A stretch of DNA of 64,000 bases, taken from contig CAVURU010000003.1 in the NCBI GenBank assembly GCA_963744005.1, forward strand, positions 2,790,001 through 2,854,000. Direction: 5' to 3'. Numbering within the stretch: the first letter of the stretch is position 1; each line of letters opens with the position of its first letter. The translations under genes were made by a program, and so were the position numbers. Origin of the DNA: Palsa-504 sp963744005 (GTDB taxonomy: Bacteria; Actinomycetota; Actinomycetes; Streptosporangiales; Streptosporangiaceae). Positions 57,773 to 64,000 of this stretch are shown here, in pieces. The notes beneath the pieces are model-generated. The model saw only the letters and a program-made list of their open reading frames with translations, was not told where the DNA came from and did not search any database.

Positions 57773-58570
57773 ATGACCGATACCCCGGCCGCGGACGTGG
57801 TCGAGCTGGTCCGGTCCCGGTACGCGGAGGCAGCCCGTTCGGTCATGAACCGGGAGGCCACAGCGGACTGCGGCGGCGGCTCGTCCTGCTGCGCTCCGGC
57901 CGGGCCGGCGGCCCAGGACCCGGCCGGCTGGTGCGGACCGGCACGGTACGGCGCGGGCGACATCGAGGGCCTGCCGGACGATGCGGTGCTGGCCAGCCTG
58001 GGCTGCGGGAACCCGCTGGCCGTGGCCGGCCTGGCCGAGGGCGAGCGAGTGCTGGACCTGGGCTCGGGCGGCGGCATCGACGTGCTGCTGTCGGCGCGGC
58101 GGGTCGGCCCGTCCGGATTCGCCTACGGCGTGGACATGACCGACGACATGCTCCAGCTGGCCCGGCAGAACGCGGCCCGGGCCGGGGCGGACAACGTGGA
58201 GTTCCGACGGGGCCAGATCGAGGACGTGCCCCTGGCGGCCGGCTCGGTGGACGTGGTCATCTCCAACTGCGTGATCAACCTGTCGACGGACAAGCCAGCC
58301 GTGCTGGCCGAGATGTACCGGGTCCTGGTGCCCGGAGGGCGGATCGGCATCTCCGACGTCGTGGCGGAGGACCACCTCTCGGCGGAGGAAAGGGCCGCAG
58401 CCGGGTCGTACACCGGGTGCATCGCCGGGGCGCTGTCCCGTCGGGAGTACCTGGACGGGCTGACGGCGGCCGGGTTCACCGAGGCGTCGGTGACCTTCAC
58501 CCACGAGGCGGCGCCGGGGATGCACTCGGCGATCATCCGCGCGGTCAAGCCCGGCCGACCCGGGCCCGTG
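57773..58570 (+). CDS. arsM: arsenite methyltransferase
   Basis: The frame from the ATG at 57773 gives an ArsM of about 266 residues. The SAM loop is DLGSGGGID (95-103). The arsenic cysteines are Cys54/Cys78 and the conserved Cys166 (SNCVINL) and Cys216 (GCIAGAL); a Cys39-Cys40 pair lies in the N-terminal extension. It methylates As(III) to volatile or less retained species. GGGAG is 8 bases before the ATG. No stop occurs at the expected end: the frame passes a GTG at 58568 and then, unless one base is restored, reads on out of frame to 58729. I end it at 58570. Confidence 0.9.
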
Positions 58571-59289
58571 ACCCCCTTCCCCGGCGGCTCGCCGCGGAAT
58601 TCACCGGGACCGGGCTGCTGGTGGCGGTCGTGGTCGGATCCGGCATCGCCGCCACCCGGCTCACCGGGGACGGCGCGATCCGGCTGCTGGTCAACTCGAC
58701 CACGACCGCGCTGGGGCTGGCCGCGCTGATCCTGATCTTCGCCCCGGCGGGCGGGGCGCAGTTCAACCCGGTGGTGACGGCCGCGGACTGGCTGCTGGCC
58801 CGCCATACCCCCCGCCGGTACCGGGCGGGCCAGGCCGCGGCGGTGATGGCCAGCCAGGTCACCGGGGCCATCGGCGGGGCGGCGCTGGCCGACGCGATGT
58901 TCGGCGTGCCGGTGCTGAGCCCCTCGGACCAGCATCGCGGCGGCGGCCCGGTGCTGCTGTCCGAGGTGGTGGCCACGGCCGGGCTGCTGCTGCTCATCGT
59001 GGCCCTGGCCCGGACCGGCCGGATCCAGCAGGCCTGCTGGTCGGTGGCGGCCTGGATCGGCGCGGCGTACTGGTTCACCGCCTCCACCTCGTTCGCCAAC
59101 CCGGCCGTGACCATCGGCCGGACCCTGACCAACACCTACGCCGGGATCGCCCCTGCTTCCGCGCCGGCGTTCATCGTCGCGCAGCTGCTCGGCGGCCTGC
59201 TCGGGCTGGGCGTGGCCGTGGTCATCTACCCGGCGGCGAGCGGCCGCCGGCCACCTGAGACGGAGGAGCCGGCCGCGCTGACCGGCTGA
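58568..59289 (+). CDS. aqpS: AqpS-like aquaglyceroporin of the arsenic cluster
   Basis: About 240 residues, MIP family. Motif 1 reads AQFNPVVTA (NPV rather than NPA) and motif 2 FANPAVTIG. Six helices are visible. The residues before the first helix (LPRRLAAEFTGTG) are coded in a frame one step off the arsM frame; there is no start codon in that frame before GTG 58621, inside helix 1. Restoring one C in CCCCC at 58572-58576 joins it to GTG 58568 and also to arsM. Such channels let arsenite leave the cell down its gradient. Confidence 0.8.
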
Positions 59290-59307
59290 CTCCGGAAGGG
59301 CCCTTCG

Positions 59308-59757
59308 ATGGCTGACTCTGCGATGGCTGACACCTCTGACGAACCGATGGCTGACGTTCCCGAGGTCCTGTTCGTCTGCGTTCATAACGCCGGGCGCTCC
59401 CAGATGGCGGCCGCCTTGCTCGACCAGCTGGCCGCCGGGCGGGTGCGGGTCACCTCGGCGGGCTCGCAGCCGGCCAGCGAGCTGAACCAAGGCGTCGTTC
59501 GGGCGATGGCGGAAATAGGGCTGGACATCTCGCGCGAGTTCCCCAAGCCGCTGAGCACCGAGCAGGTCCGGGCGGCCGACGTGGTCATCACGATGGGCTG
59601 CGGCGACACCTGCCCGGTCTTCCCGGGGAAGCGGTACCTGGACTGGGACCTGCCCGACCCGGCGGGCCTGGAGCTCGAGGCCATCCGGCCGATACGGGAC
59701 GAGATCGGCCGGCGGGTCCGGGAGCTGCTGGCCGAGCTGGTGCCCGGGTCGCGCTGA
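59308..59757 (+). CDS. arsC: arsenate reductase, low-molecular-weight phosphatase type
   Basis: 149 residues. The P-loop is Cys24-x5-Arg30 (VCVHNAGRSQM), the other Cys pair Cys98/Cys102 is in MGCGDTCPVF, and the acid motif is DWDLPDP at 112-118. This is the ArsC/Wzb fold, mycothiol- or thioredoxin-coupled in actinobacteria. It reduces As(V) to As(III). The start region repeats ATGGCTGAC three times (MAD...MAD...MAD), and any of these three could initiate. It follows aqpS by 18 bases. Confidence 0.93.
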   Translation: MADSAMADTSDEPMADVPEVLFVCVHNAGRSQMAAALLDQLAAGRVRVTSAGSQPASELNQGVVRAMAEIGLDISREFPKPLSTEQVRAADVVITMGCGDTCPVFPGKRYLDWDLPDPAGLELEAIRPIRDEIGRRVRELLAELVPGSR

Positions 59758-59864
59758 GCCGACCCGGCGGCCCGGCCCGTTCGGCCCCTATCTGGGCGGT
59801 CTTCCGGCTGCTAGCGTCAGGATCAGTTCGGGGGTTCTGGCCCTCAGCGGCGAGGAGGACGGTC

Positions 59865-61007
59865 GTGGCGGACGTTCACGGGGAGTGCGAGGAGCGGTTC
59901 GCGGCGGTGCGCGACTTGCTGGCCCGGAACCTGGACTCGGGCGAGGAGCTGGGCGCCTCCATCGTGGTCGACATCGGCGGGGACGTCGTGGTGGACCTGT
60001 GGGGCGGCTTCCGCGACCAGGCCCAGACGGTCCCGTGGGACGAGCACACCATCACCAACGTCTGGTCGACGACCAAGACGGTGACCAGCCTGGCCGCACT
60101 CATGCTGGCCGACCGGGGGCAGCTGGACGTCGATGCGCCGGTGGCCCGGTACTGGCCGGAGTTCGGCGCGAACGGCAAGCAGGACGTGCTGGTCCGGCAC
60201 GTCCTGTCGCACGCCTCCGGGGTCTCGGGCCTGGACCAGCCCGCCGTGGTGGAAGACCTGTACGACTGGGAGAAGTCCACGGCCCGGATGGCCGCCCAGG
60301 CGCCCTGGTGGACGCCCGGCACGGCGTCGGGCTACCACGCCCTCAACTACGGGCACCTGGTCGGCGAGATCGTGCACCGGATCTCGGGTAAGCCGCTCAG
60401 GCAGTTCGTGGCCGAGGAGATCGCCGGGCCGCTGGGCGCCGACTTCCAGATCGGCGCGGCCGAGAGCGACTGGGGCCGGATCGCGCCCGTGGTCGCGCCG
60501 CCGCCGGCGGACACCGACCTGTCCGCGCTGGACATGGACAGCCCGGCGGTCAAGACGTTCACCGGTCCCCGGCCCAGCGCCGACGACGCCAACACGCCCG
60601 GCTGGCGGCGAGCCGACATCGGAGCGGCGAACGGGCACGGCAACGCCCGCTCGGTAGCCCGGATCATGTCGGCGGTGGCCCGCGGCGGCGAGGCCGGCGG
60701 CGTCCGGCTGCTCAGCCCGGACACCATCGAGCTGATCTTCCGCGAGCAGCAGAACGGCCTCGACGTGGTCAACGGCGTGCCGATCCGGTGGGGCATCGGC
60801 TACGGGCTGCCGCTGGCCAGCTTCGTGCCCTACATCCCGGACGAGAAGATCTGCTTCTGGGGCGGGTGGGGCGGCTCGGTGATCATCATGGACCTCGGCC
60901 GGCAGCTGACCATCTCCTACATGATGAACAAGATGGGCTCCGGCATGGTCGGCTCGGACCGGACGGCCCGGTACGTGACCGCGATCTACCAGGCGGTCAC
61001 CTCGTAG
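59865..61007 (+). CDS. class C beta-lactamase-fold serine hydrolase
   Basis: 380 residues. Ser68-Thr-Thr-Lys71 (VWSTTKTV) is the SxxK motif, Tyr157 in GYHALNYG is the general base, and a WGGWGG-type glycine-rich block near 325 sits where KTG usually is. No signal peptide is seen, so it is a cytosolic esterase or EstB-like enzyme, not a secreted beta-lactamase. GAGGAGG precedes the GTG at 59865. Confidence 0.88.
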   Translation: MADVHGECEERFAAVRDLLARNLDSGEELGASIVVDIGGDVVVDLWGGFRDQAQTVPWDEHTITNVWSTTKTVTSLAALMLADRGQLDVDAPVARYWPEFGANGKQDVLVRHVLSHASGVSGLDQPAVVEDLYDWEKSTARMAAQAPWWTPGTASGYHALNYGHLVGEIVHRISGKPLRQFVAEEIAGPLGADFQIGAAESDWGRIAPVVAPPPADTDLSALDMDSPAVKTFTGPRPSADDANTPGWRRADIGAANGHGNARSVARIMSAVARGGEAGGVRLLSPDTIELIFREQQNGLDVVNGVPIRWGIGYGLPLASFVPYIPDEKICFWGGWGGSVIIMDLGRQLTISYMMNKMGSGMVGSDRTARYVTAIYQAVTS

Positions 61008-61057
61008 GCCGGCCGGCCGGCGGGTAGCGGCGGAGCGGCTGGGATAGATGGCCTGGG

Positions 61058-61504
61058 TCACCGGGTCGGGGTGACCTCGGTGTCGGCGGCGTGCAGCAGC
61101 TCGCCGCAGTGCGAGCAGCGGATCTCGGCGGCGGTGAGGTGGCCGCACGGGCGGTGCCGGATCAGGGCCGGCGGCCCGGCTCCCGGCATGGTCCACTTGT
61201 CGCCCCAGGCGCTGATGGCGAGCAGGATGTCGCACAGCTCCCAGCCCTTGCCGGTGAGCAGGTAGTCGAACCGCTCGGGGCGCTGGGCGTAGGCCTGCTT
61301 GGCCACGATGTCCTGGCTGACCAGACGGCCCAGGCGCACGGTGAGGACCTTGCGGGAGACGCCCAGGTGCGCGTGCAGGGCGTCGAACCGGGTCACGCCG
61401 ATGAACAGGTCGCGCAGGATGAGCGCGGTCCACGGCTCGCCGAGCACGGCCATGGTGCGGGCGATCGAGCAGTCGATGGTCTCGAACGAGGTGCGCGGCG
61501 GCAT
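61058..61504 (-). CDS. HxlR-family transcriptional regulator with C-terminal Cys cluster
   Basis: 148 residues. The winged helix (CSIARTMAVLGEPWTALILRDLFIGVTRFDALHAHLGVSRKVLTVRL) is the HxlR type with the N-terminal Cys (residue about 10) often used for redox or electrophile sensing. The last 30 residues hold PCGHL and CSHCGELL, a possible zinc ribbon. GCAAGG precedes the ATG at 61504. Divergent from the nitroreductase-like gene. Confidence 0.88.
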   Translation of the reverse strand: MPPRTSFETIDCSIARTMAVLGEPWTALILRDLFIGVTRFDALHAHLGVSRKVLTVRLGRLVSQDIVAKQAYAQRPERFDYLLTGKGWELCDILLAISAWGDKWTMPGAGPPALIRHRPCGHLTAAEIRCSHCGELLHAADTEVTPTR

Positions 61505-61557
61505 CCTTGCAGCATAAGCCGATTGCGCGTAGTGGGTTGCTCGCAGAAACCCGCTCG

Positions 61558-61585
61558 GAGTATGGTCAGTCTCTCCGAGATACTC
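61558..61585. promoter_or_regulatory. inverted repeat in the HxlR/nitroreductase intergenic region
   Basis: GAGTAT at 61558-61563 is matched by ATACTC at 61580-61585 with 16 bases between. The repeat ends two bases before the ribosome site (GGAGGAG at 61587) of the nitroreductase gene and would be a suitable HxlR operator. Confidence 0.5.
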
Positions 61586-61595
61586 TGGAGGAGAC

Positions 61596-62033
61596 ATGGC
61601 GGCCGTCCCGACCGACGAGGAGTTCCTGGCCTACAACCAGGGCATCATCAGCGAGTTCCGCGCCAACCACGGGGTGGTCAGCCAGCCGCCGTTCCCGATC
61701 CTGCTGCTGACTACCACTGGGGCACGGACCGGACGGCAGGTGACGGTGCCACTGGGGTTCGGCGTGGATGACGGGCGGGTGTTCGTCATCGGCTCCCGGG
61801 CCGGCTCGCCCAAGAATCCGGCCTGGTTCCACAACCTGCGGGCCAACCCGTCGGTGACGGTCGAGCTCGGCGGCCAGTCTTATCAGGCCCGGGCCGTGGT
61901 GACCGAGGGCGCGGAGCGGGACCGGCTCTACGGCGTGGTGGCGGGCAGCGGCACGGCCTTCGCCGAATACGAGAAGAACACCGACCGGGTCTTCCCGGTC
62001 ATCGTGCTCGACGGGGTTCCCGCCCCGGCCTAA
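61596..62033 (+). CDS. deazaflavin (F420)-dependent nitroreductase/quinone reductase family protein
   Basis: 145 residues. The pattern LLLTTTGARTGRQVTVPLGF, FVIGSRAGSPKNPAWFHNLRANPSVTVELG and a split-barrel fold is that of the Ddn-like family of actinobacteria, which use F420H2. The substrate here is unknown. GGAGGAG precedes the ATG. It is controlled from the divergent HxlR promoter region. The stop overlaps the convergent membrane protein stop. Confidence 0.9.
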   Translation: MAAVPTDEEFLAYNQGIISEFRANHGVVSQPPFPILLLTTTGARTGRQVTVPLGFGVDDGRVFVIGSRAGSPKNPAWFHNLRANPSVTVELGGQSYQARAVVTEGAERDRLYGVVAGSGTAFAEYEKNTDRVFPVIVLDGVPAPA

Positions 62034-62551
62034 CCGGGCTGTTCTTGCTCGGCTGGTTTTTGGGCCGGGGTGACGTCGCGGCCGTTCGGTTGACGGGAGG
62101 CTTTCCGGTAGACCAGCCAGGCGGCGACCAGGACCGGGATGTCGAGGGCGGTGCTGATCCAGGCCAGCGGCAGGTCGAAGCCCCACCAGAAGACCGCGCT
62201 GAGCAGCATTCCAGCGGGCAGGACGATGAAGCCCAACGGCCGCAGGAAGAGCAGCAAGATTGCTCCGGCGAGCTGGACCAGGCAGGCCGCAATGAAGCCC
62301 GTCATGAGCAGGAGGACGGTGGCCCGGGCCGCGGTCAGCTCGAGCGGAGCGCTGCCGTACGGGGTTCCCGGGACGTGGTCGCCGTACTGGGTCCCCCAGA
62401 CGTAGACGAGCCCGTTGCCCCAGGCGACGCTGAGGATCGAGGGGATGGTGAAGGCGCCGAAGCCCAGCGGGCAGACGATGCTGTTCAGGCCGGCGAACCG
62501 GACGAACCAGGCGGCCGGGCCGGTCAGCGGCATGCGGTTTCGTCGCGTCAT
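62030..62551 (-). CDS. four-helix membrane protein of unknown function
   Basis: 173 residues with hydrophobic helices at about 16-40, 70-100, 100-125 and 130-147 and a polar Gln/Pro/Glu-rich tail. Start is taken as ATG 62551. I recognise no family; a similar layout occurs in small integral membrane proteins of actinobacteria. Confidence 0.65.
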   Translation of the reverse strand: MTRRNRMPLTGPAAWFVRFAGLNSIVCPLGFGAFTIPSILSVAWGNGLVYVWGTQYGDHVPGTPYGSAPLELTAARATVLLLMTGFIAACLVQLAGAILLLFLRPLGFIVLPAGMLLSAVFWWGFDLPLAWISTALDIPVLVAAWLVYRKASRQPNGRDVTPAQKPAEQEQPG

Positions 62552-62712
62552 GACGTCGGACACGGCCAAGGCCCGTCATCCAGGCTGCGGTCCATAACTG
62601 AACTGTCGCGCCGAGGGCCGCAAAAGGATTCACTTTCAGGGCGGAATCTCAGCGCCGACGGGCCAGCCCGGCCGCGCGGCGAGGCGGTTCTCCCGGCTTG
62701 GTAGCGTCGATC

Positions 62713-63111
62713 ATGGCCTTGGGTGACTTCCAGCTTCGCGCGTCGATCGCGGTGTCCGACATCCGGGAGGCGGCGGCGTTCTACGAGGGCAAGCTGGGGC
62801 TGCGGGCGTCGCGGTCCGGTCCCAGCGCCAGGATCCCGGACGGCAGCCGCGTCTACGATTCCGGCGGCGGCCCGGCGCTGAACGTGTACCAGGCCGCGAC
62901 GGCGGGGACGTCGGCCGCGACCATGGCGACCTGGTACGTCGACGACATCGACCAGGTCGTCGACGAGCTCGCCGCGGCCGGGGTGGAGGTCACCCGCTAC
63001 GACGAGTTCGAGCATGACGCCAGGGGCATCACCGCCCGGGCGGGCGGCGGCCGCATCGCCTGGTTCCAGGACCCGGACGGCAACACGTTCGCCCTCGAAG
63101 CCGACGTCTGA
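62713..63111 (+). CDS. VOC/glyoxalase-fold protein
   Basis: 132 residues. SIAVSDIREAAAFYEGKLGLRA and TWYVDDIDQVVDELAAAGVEVTRYDEFEHDARG are the two half-domains, ending WFQDPDGNTFALEA with a metal-type Glu. The substrate is unknown. A TTG at 62698 would add five residues; ATG 62713 is the simpler choice. Confidence 0.88.
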   Translation: MALGDFQLRASIAVSDIREAAAFYEGKLGLRASRSGPSARIPDGSRVYDSGGGPALNVYQAATAGTSAATMATWYVDDIDQVVDELAAAGVEVTRYDEFEHDARGITARAGGGRIAWFQDPDGNTFALEADV

Positions 63112-63252
63112 GCGGCGCTACGCCGGCCAAGGGTAGCGGCAGGGTGCAGCGGCGCAATCGGGCGGCAATGCGCAGGGTGGCGGGGCTGAAATCCGGCCGT
63201 TCCAGCATGGAGGAAAGGACAACGCTGGAGTGCGCCGAAGGGATCGCAGACG

Positions 63253-64000
63253 ATGTTTCACATGGGCTGGTTCGTGGGCGGCGGCTACACGGCGCAGGGC
63301 TGGGGCGGCCAGTGGTCGGGTAACGCGGGCCGCGAGGCGTTCACGCCGAACCTGTTCGTGGACATGGCCACCTCGATGGAGCGGGCCGCCTTCGACTACA
63401 TGATGCTCGAGGACGCGTCGCTGGTGAACGACGTGTACAAGGGCTCGATGGAGCCCACGCTGACCCGCGGCGGGCTGCGCAACGACCCGATGACCCTGGT
63501 GCCGCTGCTCGGGCAGGCGACCAGGCACCTCGGGATCGTGGCCACCGCCTCGACCTCGTTCTATCCGCCCTACCTGGCGGCCCGGCTGGCCACCAGCCTG
63601 GACAACATCACCAACGGCCGGTTCGGCCTGAACCTGGTGACGAGCAGCGCGCACGCGGCGGCGCAGAACTACGGCCTCGACAAGCACTACGACCACGACA
63701 TGCGGTACGTGATGGCCGACGAGTGGGTCGACTGCGTCACGGCGCTGTGGGACACCTGGGAGCCCGGCGCGGTTCTCCGGGACGAGGAAACCGGCGTGTT
63801 CGCCGACCACACCAAGGTGCACCGGGCCGACTTCGAGGGCCGGTGGTACTCCTCCCGCGGCCCGCTGAACTCCATCCCGGGACCGCAGGGACACCCGGTC
63901 ATCTGCCAGGCGGGCGGGTCCCCGGCGGGCCGGGACTTCGGCGCGCGCAACGCCGACACCCACATCGCCTACCTGATCGAGAACCCGGGCGTGGAGAACA
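63253..64000 (+). CDS. LLM-class flavin-dependent monooxygenase (NtaA/SnaA/DszA type), 5' part
   Basis: The frame is open from the ATG at 63253 to the window end: 249 complete codons. MFHMGWFVGGGYTAQGWGGQWS is the NtaA/SnaA-type N-terminus, FDYMMLEDASLVND the flavin/substrate region, and NITNGRFGLNLVTSSAHAAAQNYG the family core. Such enzymes use FMNH2 with a partner reductase, often for desulfurisation or chelator oxidation. The 3' part lies beyond the window. Confidence 0.88.
   Translation, partial: MFHMGWFVGGGYTAQGWGGQWSGNAGREAFTPNLFVDMATSMERAAFDYMMLEDASLVNDVYKGSMEPTLTRGGLRNDPMTLVPLLGQATRHLGIVATASTSFYPPYLAARLATSLDNITNGRFGLNLVTSSAHAAAQNYGLDKHYDHDMRYVMADEWVDCVTALWDTWEPGAVLRDEETGVFADHTKVHRADFEGRWYSSRGPLNSIPGPQGHPVICQAGGSPAGRDFGARNADTHIAYLIENPGVEN

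Noticed and set aside
58568..58582. programmed ribosomal frameshift between arsM and aqpS
   Set aside because: The CCCCC-TT-CCCC stretch lacks a convincing slippery heptamer and downstream structure; a miscalled run is simpler.

Overview
The window is chromosomal DNA from a high-GC actinobacterium, with strong G/C bias at third codon positions. The diagnostic genes are mshA (mycothiol), lsr2, carD, a regX3/senX3 pair, clpC, a 3'-CCA-less tRNA gene, an Lsr2-type nucleoid protein and F420-dependent-type enzymes. The order mshA-ybjN-gpm-senX3/regX3-carD-ispF-cysS-rlmB, and clpC-lsr2 ... coaX-panC-DUF2520-DUF3180-folK-folP-DUF2156-folE-ftsH-hpt-tilS-zinc protease-dacB-ppa, is the core arrangement I recall from Streptomyces and its relatives. 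I would place the source in or near the Streptosporangiales/Streptomycetales branch, but no rRNA is present to fix it.

Layout. 1-6.6 kb is accessory: the 5' part of a LAL/MalT-type regulator, a gene-poor stretch holding two gene remnants that meet head to head, then DUF2252, a HAD hydrolase and an aquaporin, ending at tRNA-Thr. 6.65-8.8 kb is an ECF sigma factor, its zinc anti-sigma factor and a secreted protein. 8.8-12.3 kb (minus strand) is carD-ispF-cysS-rlmB. 12.5-16.7 kb holds two Ser/Ala-tailed envelope proteins, regX3/senX3 and gpm. 16.7-24.4 kb holds mshA, ybjN, a BlaI/M56 pair, DUF2516, an XRE regulator with a leaderless promoter, a TIM-barrel protein, radA and a secreted protein. 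24.6-30.3 kb holds mutY, clpC, lsr2, a 45-residue membrane protein missed by length cut-offs, and an N-acetyltransferase. 30.4-45.9 kb is the long housekeeping block of cell wall, pantothenate/CoA and folate genes, ftsH, hpt, tilS, dacB and ppa. 46-64 kb is mixed accessory and metabolic: a pyrH-like kinase, hydrolases, GH15, ilvA, MarC and SAP membrane proteins, an arsenic cluster (arsR, arsM, aqpS, arsC), a beta-lactamase-fold hydrolase, an HxlR/nitroreductase pair and the start of a flavin monooxygenase.

How genes work together. folE, folP and folK give folate steps. panC and coaX give CoA steps. gpm feeds glycolysis. hpt and tilS overlap each other. dacB and NlpC/P60 act on peptidoglycan. 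FtsH and ClpC give proteolysis. The arsenic genes form a complete methylation, export and reduction set behind two ArsR-type operator sequences.

The most notable pattern is that six loci (five broken genes plus a tilS with two opposing shifts), as well as the arsM/aqpS junction, are interrupted by one-base indels, nearly all in runs of 4-6 G or C. Either the assembly has homopolymer errors or these genes are really decaying or phase-varying. At arsM/aqpS the repaired frame would be one continuous methyltransferase-channel protein. No CRISPR array, prophage or intact insertion sequence was seen.
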